The notes below the pieces were generated by a model that was not told where the DNA came from, searched no databases, and saw only the letters and a list, made by a program, of their open reading frames with translations. Both the position numbers and the translations under genes were made by a program. A stretch of 64,000 nucleotides of DNA, from the NCBI GenBank assembly GCA_958295665.1, contig OY282558.1, positions 135,306,326-135,370,325 of the forward strand. The letters are read 5' to 3'. Positions 10,610 to 22,230 of this stretch are shown one piece after another (position 1 is the first letter of the stretch; every line of letters begins with the position of its first letter). This stretch comes from Tipula vernalis. Lineage: Eukaryota; Arthropoda; Insecta; Diptera; Tipulidae.

Positions 10610-11955
10610 TTAAGACCGTGGTCCATTTACCTTCTTAAGTCCGAGTCGCTGGAAACACTCTTTCGTGACAAAAGATGTTTGCGATCCGGTGTCAAGCAAG
10701 GCTCTACAATACTGCCAGTCACCACTTTGACGTTCTACAGCTATCTGGGCTGTTGGCAAAATAGCATTAGCCACCGAATTGGCATGACCACAATTTGTTG
10801 CTTCAGCTTTAGTTGCAGGTACTTCCAAATGGAGTATCACATTATGCTTCCTGTGACACAAATCGTATTTACGCTTTGATTTACACTGGTAGACCATGTG
10901 TGTATCACTCAAGCAGTTAAAGCATCTAACATGTTTCTTTACATAATCTCTGCGCTGCTGAATTTCTAATCCTGAACATTCAACTATTTTGTGGCCTTTC
11001 CCACAGAATCCACAAGTTACTGCTGATACAGTGTGCAAAGTCTTTGACTGTTGAACATTTTGCTTAGGAGGTTGGCGTTTTACAATCTCCGGTTTACAAC
11101 CTTGCAGCGCATCCATTCGCTTATTTAAAACTGCTAACAATTTCTCGAAAGTTGGGAATTCAATATCCGTGGTTTCCAATTTCCACATTTGCCTTGTCTC
11201 GGCATCCATCTTTTGAGTTGCAATGTAAATGAGCCAAGGATCTCGACTCTCTGCTTGTGTGCCTAACGCCTTGAGACCGCGAACTACTTCATCACACGTA
11301 TCATGTAAACGCGCAATGGCATGTGATGATGGCTGTGTAATTGGTGGTTGCTCGAAATACGTCTGCAAAAATGAATCCACTATGTATCGCTTTTTATCAT
11401 ACCTCTTACAGAGCTTTTGATATGCTTCTATATAGTTCGCATCATTGATTTGGAAATGCCGAACAAGAGCCAATGCTTCACCTTTTAAAAGTCCTTTTAG
11501 GTACTGAAATTTTTGAGCTGGCGAGAGCGTTGCGTTTTCGTGCACTGTGGATCCAAAAAGATCGTAAAATGATTGCCATTCCTTATAGTTCCCATCAAAT
11601 GGGGGAATGGAAATGCGCGGTAACCGAAAATCACTAGAAGCCGTTTGAGTAGAATTCAGCGTCTGGTCTAAATGTATGGTAGGTTGAGTCGTGATAGATC
11701 TTTTCCGTATAGCGCTTGAAGCTTGGGAACAATTGAGTAATACTGCGTATCGACAGCTTCTATATCACTTTGTGCATCATTAGATATCTCGATCATCTGA
11801 TACTCAACTTCCACAAAATCTTTATATAACTGCTGAACTCTATCCAACCGTGACACTAAATCATCGATGCCTGTATCATCTTTAATAGCTCGAACAAAAT
11901 TTTCGATTCTTGTGATCTGACCTTTAAGATGTTTTTTTTCCTTTTACGCCATCCA
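10610..11955 (-). pseudogene. gag: BEL A gag and protease
   Basis: Gag starts near 11955, loses frame in an A-run near 11935 and again near 11690, then runs openly from 11545 to 10610. Visible are the BEL capsid blocks (EWQSFYDLFGS, QKFQYLKGLLKGEA, GLKALG, DPWLIYI), three zinc-knuckle-like Cys/His groups (CGFCGKGHKIVEC, CFNCLSDTH, CHRKH) and a retroviral-type aspartic protease site, LLDTGSQTSF, with the active Asp present. The frame ends at 10610 by a shift just after the protease core. Confidence 0.8.
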
Positions 11956-12398
11956 TTTCAACCACAGATGTCAAATTTTCAAAAATTTAGAAAAAATGGG
12001 AAAAATGTGCTAATACGTTACGTGAGAACCACAAAAAAAAAACACTTGCAAAGGTATAGATAGTCTAAATCAACCGAATTCAACACTGCACTAATGTTTC
12101 TAATATAAACAATTCACTTTATTGAACTCAAAGAAAAAACGGACAATAAATTTGCGCCTCGAGTCAATACAAATTATACACAAAAAAATATATGTACTAT
12201 ATAGTTTATAATAAGTTAAATGTTTTTAAATGAAATTTATTTTATTTTGATACATTTGATTAATTGTTTATATATAAATGTAATAAATAAATAAAATTTA
12301 TACTCAATGCGTTTTTCCTTTTTTCCTCAAAATGGTTTCCGCCTCACGTTATTTTCTACAAGCTGCTTTCCAGAAATTTCCGAATCTATTCAATTAAA

Positions 12399-12418
12399 TC
12401 CGGCTCGAAGGACCAATT
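12399..12418 (-). other. BEL A primer binding site for tRNA-Tyr
   Basis: Next to the 5' LTR the minus strand reads TGGTCCTTCGAGCCGGATTT, complementary to the 3' acceptor and T-stem of an insect tRNA-Tyr including its CCA end. Related sites occur at 53822 and 62592 in other BEL elements of this window. Confidence 0.75.
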
Positions 12419-12420
12419 TA

Positions 12421-13006
12421 TGTTGCAATAAAAACGTTCAAAAAATCTTTCTTTGCCACAAATATGAAAACACTTGTTTTATTAAATTTATAATTTTATT
12501 AGCACAAACAACTTTTCCTTTTAAAATTTTTTTTCTTTATTCGATCTCTTGGTGCACACAGCTCAATGTTCAAAATCAAAGTGAACGAGAAAATAAAATA
12601 TTGCGTTATAAAATAAACTGAAAAAGCGCGAATTTACTAAAAAGGGCGGCAATATCATTTCAAATAGTAGGTACGTACAAAAATAGTATATTCTACATCA
12701 GCACTATCTATTAGACGTTAGATAATTAAATGTTACAGTAAAAATGGAGATTCGCCATTTTTTCTTTCTTTTTGCCGTGACTTTTATTACGTGGCTATCG
12801 GTACTTTTATTACGTGGTATGGATGTTTAACTAATAAAAAGTTTTAATTTATTTTATTTTATTTATTTTATTTTTTAAAATAAAAATAAAAAAATCGAAT
12901 TAAATGTTTAATGATAGATGGCAGTGATCGCTCTTTATAACACTTTCTTAAAAAACATAGAATAAATTTCTAACAATTGAACAAATGTCAAAAGCTAGTT
13001 TGTAAA
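12421..13006 (-). repeat. BEL A 5' LTR, interrupted by a 163-bp insert
   Basis: It matches the 3' LTR copy from TGTTGCAATAAAAACG onward. The terminal bases at the Gypsy A junction differ (TTTGTAAAA against TTTGTAAACA), so a base or two may have been lost there. Confidence 0.85.
12735..12897. mobile_element. Short insert with 11-bp target duplication
   Basis: Relative to the other LTR, 163 bp are inserted between direct copies of AATTAAATGTT (12724-12734 and 12898-12908). The insert starts with a hairpin (AAAAATGG, 7-base loop, CCATTTTT), contains two tandem ACTTTTATTACGTGG units, and ends in an A/T-rich simple tail. The variable-length duplication and tail suggest a SINE or truncated retroposon, not a DNA transposon; the family is unknown. 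Confidence 0.65.
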
Positions 13007-13007
13007 A

Positions 13008-14183
13008 CCGATCAGTTATGCATATGCTCAGCTCAAGAAATAATACCCGGAGTATTCGTACCACACATGCTGTTAAAACCAGAAAGCAAGGATACTAGTA
13101 GCCAAAACACTCTCAAGAAAAACAGAATTACAAAATTTCCAACCGGAGCTAGAATTAATAAACCAATATTCAGAAGTAAACAACACAATGAGTAAAGGAA
13201 TAGATAGAGAAGAAATATTAGCACAAATCATTACAGAAAATCTTGACACCAATAACAATGTACAAGAAAATTTATCAATACTGTCATTATGTTTAAAGTA
13301 CCAAGACCTTTTTTTCATAGAAGGTGACAAAATAACTAGTGTGTCAGGAGTTAGACACGAAATAAATCTATACACAGATTCCAAACCAGTTCATGTCCCA
13401 TGATACAGACTCCCTCAAACCCACAAAAAGGAAATCAACAAACAAGTTAGTGAGATGCTTGCTGAAGGCAAAATCCAGCCCAGTGTTAGCCCTTTAATTA
13501 GCCCACTTTTAGCAGTCCCAAAGAAACCCGGAAAAGACGGCAAACCAACATGGAGAGTCGTAGTTGATTTACGAAAATTGAATGAAATCACAATAGGTGA
13601 TTCATTCCCACTCCCTAACATAAACGACATTCTTTACCAACTAGGTCATGCCCAATATTTTTCAACATTAGACAGCTTTTAGCACAGATTATGGCCACTT
13701 CGAATTTACACGAATGCCATTCGGTCGACATTTCAAAGAATGATTAATAACATTCTACGCGGTTTTCAAGGCCTCAAAGGATTCATATATTGAGACGACG
13801 TGATCATATATGGGAAGAATCTTAACGACCACAATAGCAAGCTAACTGAAGTTTTCGAAATTTGTCGAAACAACAATTTAAAACTCCAATGCACCAAGTG
13901 CCAATTCTTAAGAAAAGAAATCACTTTTCTAGGTCAATTGATAACCCCTGAAGGTATCAAACCTAACCCAGTCACCACACAAGCAGTTCAAGATTTCCCA
14001 GCCCCGAAAAATGTCAAAGAAACCCAATTATTGTTAGGACTGGTAAATTACTACCGTCGTTTTATCCCAAAATTCTCAGAAATAGCTGAGCCTCTAACCA
14101 AATTGACACGCAAAGGCACAACCTTTATTTTTCTGAAACATGCGTCAACAAGCATTAGATTCACTAAAGCAAAGTTTGGTTAA
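13008..14183 (+). pseudogene. pol: Gypsy A reverse transcriptase
   Basis: After a pre-RT block (IIPGVFVPHMLLKPES), the RT appears in pieces: KEINKQVSEMLAEGKIQPS, a fingers/palm block with WRVVVDLRKLNEITIGDSFPLP, then stops at about 13402 and 13680. The catalytic box reads FIY-stop-DD near 13790, a TGA exactly at the variable residue of YxDD. The thumb and connection (KCQFLRKEITFLG, LLGLVNYYRRFIPKFS) follow at 13800-14183. The enzyme is clearly dead. Order and motifs are those of Ty3/Gypsy RT. Confidence 0.85.
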
Positions 14184-14755
14184 ACCACTAATCCTGAAAT
14201 CTGCTGACATGACCAGACCCTTCACACTAACGACAGACGCTAGTGATTATAGTTTAGGAGCAGTATTGTCGCAAATATACCCAACAGGCGAGTTCCCAAT
14301 AGCATATGCAAGTAGGGCATTAGGTAAATCTGAAAGTAATTACTCCACCATTGAAAAGGAGATGTTGGCAATTTATTGGGCTGTTAATAACTTTAGGCCA
14401 TACCTTTACGGTAGAAAATTTCGTAACTGATCATAAACCTCTCACAGGTAACTTAGCAAAAATACCTAATCGAATCTTAAAATGGAATTTAAAATTGTCA
14501 GAATATAATTTCGAAATCGTTCACAAATCGGGTAAACAAAATACGAATGCAGACGCGCTAAGCCGTATTCGTCATAACCAAATAACAGTAGTCACAAGAG
14601 CACAAGCCAAAGAAAATGAAGCAGATGTCATACAGAGAACAAGAAAAACAAAGTCAGATCCATATACAACTCCTACCCAAAATAAAGTAGAAAATATAAA
14701 CAAAAATACAAACATAACCCTAAATACTAATATACAAACAACAAAATCAAAGTAG
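14140..14755 (+). pseudogene. pol: Gypsy A RNase H
   Basis: Two overlapping frames carry the Gypsy-type RNase H: FTLTTDASDYSLGAVLSQ, IAYASRALGKSESNYSTIEKEMLAI, then after a frameshift near 14400 TDHKPLTGN, LKWNLKLSEYNFEIVHKSGKQN and NADALSRI. The acidic catalytic residues are visible (D of TTDAS, E of EKEM, D of TDHK, D of ADALS). A Thr/Asn/Lys-rich spacer leads to the integrase. Confidence 0.8.
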
Positions 14756-14759
14756 TACA

Positions 14760-15835
14760 CGATATAAAGAAACGTCTACAAATCTTGCAAGAGTATCATA
14801 ATTTACCGTTTGGATGTCATGCAGGTACATGGCGAACATACAAGCGAATTAAAATGTTATACTACTGGCCAAAAAAGTTAATAGATATAAATAGGCAAAT
14901 CAGCAAATGCAATCATGAATGCAAAAGAAACAAGTGTCACCGGCAAACACGAGCCCCACTTCAAATCACTTCCACATCTGAGTATCCATTCCAAAGAGTA
15001 GCATTCGACATCGTAGGTCCCCCACCCAAAACTGAAAACTCAAACGTCTACCTTCTCACATTCCAAGACGACTTGTCTAAATTTTCGGGAGCAATCCCAA
15101 TGCCAAACCAAGAAGCTAACACAGTAGCAAAAGCCGTATGCGAGCAGTACATCACCAAATACGGTATTCCCCCTAAAAATCCTCACAGACCAAGGCAGCA
15201 ACTTCATGAGCAAATCTTTTAATAAAGTGTGCAAATTATTAAAACTTAAACACATTACCACAACAGCATATCATCCTCAAACAAATGGAGCTCTCGAGAA
15301 GTCTCATAACACCTTGAAGGAATATCTCAGAACCTTTACGGATATCGATAATCAAAATTGGGACGAAATGTGTCACTATGCAGCATTCGTGTATAATACT
15401 ATACCCCACTGTTCAACAAATTACACAGCTCATGAACTTATATATGGAAGACCAGCTCTCATTCCAAGCGCTGTCAAAAAAGACCCAGAACCTGTCTATA
15501 ATTTCGGCGATTACGTCACAGAACTCAAATCAAGACTCAGACTCGCACATGCCATTGTCAGAGAAAACATAAACAAGAAAAAAATTATAACCAAACAGCA
15601 GTACGATAAAAAACTTAACAACATTAACTTAAAAACGGACGACCTATAGTTTGGCTAAAAAACGAAAGTAGAAGAACAAAGCAAGATCCAATATGGCTCG
15701 GCCCATATAAAGTTATAAGTGTAGACTCAACGAAGACAAAAACGAATATAAATAAGTGCACAACAAATACTAAAGCAAAATTAACCAAATTACTAATCAC
15801 TAACAAATAATTTCCACAGGCAACATACATATTTC
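14760..15835 (+). pseudogene. pol: Gypsy A integrase
   Basis: The zinc domain has the HNLPFGCHAGTWRTYKRI block and C-x3-C (CNHEC). The core has the first Asp in AFDIVGPPP; a frameshift near 15185-15210 falls at the second Asp region, and the frame resumes with YHPQTNGALEKSHNTLKEYL containing the catalytic Glu. A third shift near 15645 precedes WLGPYKVISVDS, the C-terminal DNA-binding block. It catalysed element insertion; with three frames it is inactive now. Confidence 0.8.
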
Positions 15836-15842
15836 CCCATCA

Positions 15843-16663
15843 TAATGTCCACCCTAGTATTAGCAATCTTGGTATCAGCCCAGAACAACCAAAAGTACGA
15901 ACAACAAAAGTTAGACAACAGTGGAATTTTCTTTGAGAAAATCAGCAATCTCAATTTTTTTAATAAAAATCTAAAAATAGTCACAACAATAGATTTACCT
16001 CAAACTGAAGATATAACGCGGATACATTGGTAAACTCTAATGTACACCTTAAAACATTATGCGGCGAAATATTAGTAAAAAATCCAGCTGATCTTTATAA
16101 ACTTAACCATTTCAACGCGAACTTAAATGGCATATAACACAAATCGCGAAACAGAACAACAAATTAAAGGAAATGTATGGCAGACAAAAAAGAGGTTTAA
16201 TGGACTGGACATACTCGTAGGAGGTAAAATAACAAAATTCTTGTTAGGAACAATGGATTCCGAAGATTCAAACAAGATATATGAAAACCTGAAAAATTTG
16301 GAAAACGGTCAAACCCAACTACTCAACCTGGAGAATCAGCATATTGCAGTACTACAGTCGAACTTCAATACACTATCCAAACCAATAGCACAACTTCAAA
16401 ATGAGACAGAAGAAATCGAAGGCAACTTAAATCAACTTATCCAACGGTCAAACGATCAACATGAATTTTTTGAAAGAAAGCAGCAACTGACTCAACAAAT
16501 TTCGGAACTAATGTCAATATTACTTATCCAGTGCCTACACGTGAACATGTTGCAGGAAGAAGCTACAGAAATAATTTCAACATTAGACAACAAAAAAGTA
16601 CATCCATTAGTAGTTTCATATGAAAAATTTTTTGAGAAGACACTAAGGAAAATGTATCACCAG
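15843..16663 (+). pseudogene. env: Gypsy A envelope, 5' part (F-type fusion glycoprotein)
   Basis: A short N-terminal leader-like frame starting MSTLVLAILVSAQ (15845) is followed by a stop and shift, then a long open stretch from 16127. The latter contains a furin-like basic site (KKRF) followed by a Gly/hydrophobic fusion-peptide-like segment and a long heptad-rich helix (about residues 50-130), the arrangement of baculovirus-F-like envelope proteins in errantiviruses. It is cut at 16663 by a Harbinger element and already carried frame breaks. It is an old, non-functional copy. Confidence 0.7.
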
Positions 16664-17881
16664 GGCCCTATTGCACGAACTACTTATCACTTATTACTTA
16701 TCAACTTATCATAAGTTAGTTTTTTTGATAATGATAAGTGATAAGTGTTTCACCAAAAATAACAAAATCTCACTCACTTATCAATTTGAAAACTTATCAA
16801 ATTTTGATAATGATAAGTGATAAGCATTGCACATCAGATTGTCTATAACTTATCAATTGCCGAATTATCAAATTTTTATGATAAGTTGTAATGATCTACC
16901 ATATACAAAAATACTATGAATGTGATAGTGTTTGCAAAATGTGATTTCCGCACATTTTATATGTTAAACAATGGTTTTGTACCTATATAGCAAAACAGTT
17001 AAAAAATTGTTATTCTGTAATTTAATATCAACAAAATTTTGCATGTATATAATAATACATGAAGAGAAACCTTTCTCAATTGAGAGTTCTTATTTCAGTG
17101 TTTAGAATCAATTGTAAAACTTTTCATTTGTTGCTTTTAAAATAAATTCTCTTTTCTAAGTGTAAATAATTTTTCAGCAGTACTTAAACGTAAACAATTT
17201 ATTTTCATAACAAATGAGTTAAGAGAATTCCTATTAACAAATATATTGAATTTAACTACATTTTACAAAAATTGTAATCGTCATGTACAAACCAAAACTG
17301 ATTTTCCACTATTCGTCTCGTCCGCTTATGAGCACGATTAAATCTTTGCTCTATTGCATCATTCGGATTTCTTCGCATTGGTGGGATAAGCCAATCTTTA
17401 AGGGGAAGCACTATCACCCAAAATCACAGCACCGAGGAACGGGCAAAAACAAGACTCAAAATTCCTAATTGAACAAAAGTTCTCATCTTACCAATAACAG
17501 CAAAAAAAACTTTTTTAACAGACTTCCGTCATACCACTAAAATTTGTAGCTCTTATCAATTTTTTTGAGTAGTGAAATTTTTCTTATTGATATTTTTGAT
17601 AAGTTATCATTAAAGTAGTCGATTATTGATAAGTTAAAACTTTTGGTGCAACAGAACTACGAAAAAATTATCAAAAACCTCCAACTTATCGCTTATCAAA
17701 ATATTACTTATCATTTATCATTTCGCAAATTGGTGCAACTTAATTTTGATAAGTTAGTGCTTATCACTTATTATAACTCAATTAAATACTTCTCAAATTT
17801 CAATTTGGTACAACAGAAAATTATCAAAAATTATGATAAGTTGATAAGTAATAAGTGATAAGTAGTTGGTGCAATAGGGCC
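16664..17881 (-). mobile_element. PIF/Harbinger element inserted in env
   Basis: The 1218-bp insert has terminal inverted repeats starting GGCCCTATTGCAC and direct CAG repeats on both sides (16661-16663, 17882-17884), a 3-bp duplication as made by PIF/Harbinger transposases. Subterminal DNA on both ends is packed with CTTATCA/TGATAAG motifs, likely transposase binding sites. An internal minus-strand fragment of HARBI1-like transposase confirms the superfamily. The frame of the surrounding env is kept across the insertion if one CAG is counted. Confidence 0.85.
17283..17455 (-). pseudogene. HARBI1-like DDE transposase fragment
   Basis: On the minus strand one frame reads GAVILGDSASP and, after a one-base shift, PLKDWLIPPMRRNP continuing through QRFNRAHKRTRRIVEN. 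These are the second catalytic Asp (GDS) and third catalytic Glu (IVEN) blocks of the DDE_4 domain of Harbinger transposases. About 55 residues are left, so the element is non-autonomous. Confidence 0.8.
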
Positions 17882-17884
17882 CAG

Positions 17885-18604
17885 ATCATCAGACAAATCA
17901 CTGAAGCATCATACATAGCAGAAAAGAATCAAACCATCGTGAAAATATCAGTACCAATATTAGAAGAAGATAACTACACGTTATACAAACCATATCTACT
18001 GCCGATCAAAACAAAAAACGGTTACGAGATGTATATTGCTCGAGCGGAATTTCTAACAATCAGTGAAGACAAAAGCAAATCAGCAGAACTAAACACATGG
18101 GATATAGTAAGTAGCAAAACTATAGCGGACAATACAGAAGAAAATTTTATATTATGTCAACGTACACAACCAACAATTATCAACCAAAATTCACATTGTT
18201 TAACCAGCCTGTTTCCAAACCCATTAAATAAAGCAAAACCATGCGAAACAATACCAGGACATCCACTGTACTCAATAATAAAATTAGAAAACGCAAATTC
18301 ATGGCTATATTCTACACCACAACCAGTCAACATGATAATAGAACGTGATGGTCAAACAAAAGCATTAAAATTAACCGGAGAAGGAGTATTAATATTTCTA
18401 CAAACATGCAGAGTAACCACAGAAGATTTCACACTAAACATATCAGGACACACTGCAAAAATAGAAATCGAGCAATCTACATTACCACCAAAACCAGAAG
18501 AAGCAGATATGATGGCCTTCACACCAAAGTACATGAACGAATCGCAAATACCAAAATTAAAACTACTAGATAGCAGGAAACACAACCAAAACTTCCTCGA
18601 ATAA
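17885..18604 (+). pseudogene. env: Gypsy A envelope, 3' part
   Basis: This continues the envelope ectodomain after the Harbinger insertion with about 240 open residues, including several Cys (CQRTQ, HCLTSLF, CETIPGHPLY, FLQTCRV) spaced as in F-type envelope proteins and potential N-glycosylation sites. No transmembrane segment is present: the frame ends at 18604 just before the Jockey LINE 3' end. The gene is therefore truncated and cannot give a membrane-anchored product. Confidence 0.65.
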
Positions 18605-18862
18605 GCACACAAAATCAATCCTCTACATTATTAATTCATTAGTAAGGTTGACATTAGTACTTATGAGATAAGCATAAACTTGTGTGGGTCTGCTGGACCA
18701 GTATCCAGTTCCCTTAAGATATAATATTCATACGGTTAGCTCATGTGGTTTGATTCGTTTGAGCCGCCTTACTTAGTTTGTACAAATCATTTGTTAAATG
18801 TTATTTTTGTGCTAAAATATTGTATAATAACTGTTAATCTTTTCTGCATACCGATTGTATAT

Positions 18863-21426
18863 TTACTGTAGGTTAAATAAATAAATACTGTCCAGTAGTT
18901 GCACGGCCTCAACGTTGGTGTGGTTAAGAAGTCTCTTCTCATGTTTAATGGCACATTCGCGGATGACGTCGTCTATTAATTGTATTTTTAGATCATTGTG
19001 TATTTCCTTGTAAGTCACAAATCGGTAAGCGTTGGTGACCATCCGAAGAAATTTATTTTGGCTACGTTGTATAATGTCTCTATTGGATTTATGAGTACAA
19101 CCCCATAGCTGCGCACCATGCATCCATATTGGTTTGAAGATAGTCTGGTAGACTAGTCTTTTGCAATACAGGTTCATTTTGGAATGATGCCCAGTTAACC
19201 AGTACATTTGACGTTGTTTTAATCGTATCTGTTCAGCTTTTTGTCTCACATGATGTTTCCAGTTGGACCTTGAATCTAAATGCAGACCAAGGTATTTTGC
19301 CGATTCAGCCTGCGGCAATTGCACCCTATTGAGGTATATAGTATGTGTAGACTGTTATTTTTGTGTCGGAGCGTAAATGTCACATGGGTTGATTTGAGCT
19401 CATTAAGCACTATTTTCCAGTCAATTGTCCATTTAGTAACGTTGTTCATTGCTCGTTGAAGATTTTCCACTGCCCTTGGTTGTGATTCGTCTACTGACAT
19501 AATTACAGTGTCGTCAGCGAACGTGCCGATGAATGTTTTATTCGTTTTAGGTATGTCCGCAGTGTAGAGAAGGTAGAGGAGGGGTCCCTATACGCTTCCC
19601 TGCGGAACACCCGCTAGCGTTGGATAAAAGTCAGAACATGTTTCTTCATGGATGACTCTGAATTGGCGATCAGAGAGGTATGGTTCAAGCAGCCGGCAAT
19701 AGTTTTGTGGTAGCATTTTGCTCATCTTGAATGTCAATCCCTCGTGCCAAACACTATCAAAGGCCTGAGATACATCCAGAAATACGGCGGGGCAATATTT
19801 CTTTTCTTCTAACGCTTGCTCTATTACCGTAGTTATTCGATGGACTTGATCTATTGTGGAGTGGTTATTCCTGAATCCAAATTGAAAATCAGGAACTTTT
19901 ACCATTGGCTTTAGACGTTTTAGTAGTAGTTTTTCAAACAGCTTTGATAAGGTCGGAAGCAGTGAAGTTGGTCTGTATGATGTTACTTCTTCATCTGGTT
20001 TACCTAGTTTCTTCAACATAATTATTTGGGCCGTTTTGAAGCATTTGGGTACATACTTCAATCTCATACAGGCATTAAATAAGAATGTGATTATGATGAT
20101 TGCTTTGCGTGGAAGTTCCTTGAATAGACCCGGTGATATTTCATCAATTCCTGGTGCCTTTTTTTGACTAAGACTTTTGTCGATTTCTTCAGCAATTTCC
20201 ATTGGCGTGACCCTTTTAAAATCCTGATTTGGTTGATAGACAGGTGTTACGTCAATGTTTTGGATTGAATGTCATGGGGTTGAAACACTGTTGCTAGGTG
20301 TTGAGCAAAGAGTTCTGCTTTTTCTTTGTCATGTCGAACCCAATTGCCATGAGCATTTCTTATAGGTGGTACTCGAACTACAGGTAGTTTAAATTTTCTG
20401 GTTGCTTTCCATAACGAGTAGTCCTTATCCATTTCTGGGCAATCCTGTTTGAAGCTTTTGATTAGCCTATTGACCTTGTTACTTATTCGATTGAAGGTGG
20501 TCTTGTCAGCGGGATTTCTGGTGAGATGCCATATTCTCCTTGCCTGTCTCCTTTCCTTGATTTGTTCCCTGATTTCAGCCGGGTATTTGACTTCAAACTC
20601 CGCTTTGTCCTTTAATTCTGGAGTAGCTAGACTGGCAGCCATACGAGTGTTTCAATGAAATTGTTTGTTTGTTGTTCCAATTCTTCATTACTTTTAATAC
20701 TAACTTTTAATTCAACTAGCTCTTCCAGTTTTTCTCTGAAGAGATCCCAATCCGTGAATCTATTAGTAAGGTTTTGCTTTTTAACTTTCTTGATAACTAT
20801 AGCGCTTACTGACAACAGTACAGGAATGTGATCAGACGTTAAGTCGTTAATTCCTTCGACTCTAGTGTAACTGGATGAAATACCTTTTATGATGAAGAAA
20901 TCAAGCAGATCTGGTATTTTTTCTGCATCCGTTGGCCAATACGTTGGCCCCCTTGGAGACAGATATTCACATTTGTTTTCATGAATGGCATTGAACAAAG
21001 CATTTCCTTTCCCAGGATAAATTAACCTGGAACCCCAAACTGTATGTTTTATATTATAGTCCAGTTCAATAATAAATCTTGAACCTAGCTTATTAAAGAC
21101 GTTATTAAATTGTAACTTCGTTGGTGTATGCCGTGGAGGACAGTATGCTGCATATTTAGATCTGCACCATTATATTGGATTGAAATAACAGTTGCTTGCA
21201 TGTAGCTTTCTCGAATATCCTTTTGTTGATTATGTTTGATATTATATTTAATTAGTATAGCTGAACCACCTCTGGCTCTTTCACTAGGGTGGGTTGTCCA
21301 GTAGGAATTAAATCCCTTTATTCTGAAAAAGCTTTTGTTGGAGAAGTGCGTTTCTGAAATAAGGGGGGCTCATTGGTTGAGCCCATTAGCGTTCCAAGTT
21401 ACAATGCGTAGGAACGAGTTAATCAT
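18863..21426 (-). pseudogene. Jockey LINE ORF2 (endonuclease and reverse transcriptase)
   Basis: The start is near 21426, where FLRIVTWNANGLNQ begins the APE-type endonuclease. A deletion follows, then ISETHFSNKSFF, RGGSAILIKY, PTYWPTDAEKIPDLLDFFI and SDHIPVLL (endonuclease catalytic SDH). RT blocks are PGIDEISPGLFKELP, VTSYRPTSLLPTLSKLFEKLL, FGFRNNHST, AVFLDVSQAFDSVWHEGL, LAGVPQGSV and TFADDTVIMS with the catalytic FADD. The C-terminal part (LHLDSRSNWKHH, MHGAQLWG) ends at 18863. At least five frame breaks. The enzyme nicks target DNA and primes reverse transcription there. Confidence 0.85.
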
Positions 21427-22230
21427 TTGCGTGTATGCTTACTTTTTTTGATAGGCGGATAGAAATTAATTTCAAGTTTTGCCACCCTTTCTGTTTGTTA
21501 ATGACCAAAGCTGAAATTACCTGAAACAATACAAACCAAGAATATTATATAGTTTAATTAAAAGACAAATTCAATATTTACTTACGTGTTAATAATGTAC
21601 ATCAAATGGTCTAATCGGATCGGTTGACGTTAATCAGTAAAATAATTTTCAATCTGAAAATGAATAAGAAACTTATTAGTTTTAACTCAAAGGACAATTT
21701 GTCAATTAACTTATCTGTATATTCACTTCACCTTAAACACGAATTGGAACCTTTGTTGTACGTTATTATAGCCTAAAATTAGTTCAAATTAGTAATCTTA
21801 ATTTAATTATTATTGTTATTACTTACCGTTTTGACAATTTGTTTGTATCTGATGACAGTCGAACAAGTTCAGTGATTGTTGAACTTTCGGTATTTATGAA
21901 TACATTTGGATGCGCACAGTAATTACAAATTTAAGTATACAATGATAGTACATATTGTGCTCAAACACGTAAACATTTTTATAGTATACATTAGTGCATT
22001 ATACTTGCCTTTCGTGCGCTGTTCAATTTTTTGCTTATCATCACTCTTTTACCAACCATTTTGTGAACAAGACCAATTTAATAATAAAAAAATTTTCTAA
22101 CGTTTTTGAACCAAAGTTCTTGTTATTGATTCAGTGAATAATACCCATAATTTAATTAGAGCTTAACTGGAACCAAACCGAAGTTATCGCACCGCATGAT
22201 CGATAATTTAACTTTGATTGTGGCACCAAA
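21427..22230. other. Unusual spacer between LINE ORF1 and ORF2
   Basis: Jockey ORF1 and ORF2 normally lie within a few dozen bases, but here about 800 bp of AT-rich DNA separates them. No coding homology was recognised, so this may be a further insertion, though no duplicated flanks were found by eye. Confidence 0.4.

Larger units (their letters stand above)
5676..13006 (-). mobile_element. BEL A, complete but decayed BEL/Pao element
   Basis: The element reads on the minus strand: 5' LTR (12421-13006), tRNA-Tyr primer site, gag, protease, RT, RNase H, integrase, 3' LTR (5676-6638). After subtracting later insertions the two LTRs are about 412-413 bp and clearly the same sequence. The expected 5-bp target duplication is absent: left flank ends CACTG, right flank begins ACCGA. 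It sits inside Gypsy A and has at least four frame breaks. Confidence 0.85.
5307..18630 (+). mobile_element. Gypsy A, envelope-bearing Gypsy/errantivirus-type LTR element, split by insertions
   Basis: Plus-strand pieces follow the order gag (5307-5675), RT, RNase H, integrase (13008-15835) and envelope (15843-16663, 17885-18604), with uniform A-rich codon use. A BEL element occupies 5676-13006 and a Harbinger element 16664-17881. The C-terminal gag, nucleocapsid and most of the protease are missing at the BEL junction. The envelope transmembrane end and 3' LTR are missing where the Jockey LINE begins. Every gene except the gag stub carries stops or shifts, so the copy is dead. Confidence 0.8.

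Noticed and set aside
12399..12418. tRNA-like sequence
   Set aside because: Only about 18-20 bases complementary to a tRNA 3' end are present, next to an LTR; it is a primer binding site, not a tRNA gene.
16664..17881. TTATCA repeats as a satellite array
   Set aside because: The motifs are irregularly spaced and confined within inverted-repeat ends bounded by a CAG duplication, so they belong to a transposon.
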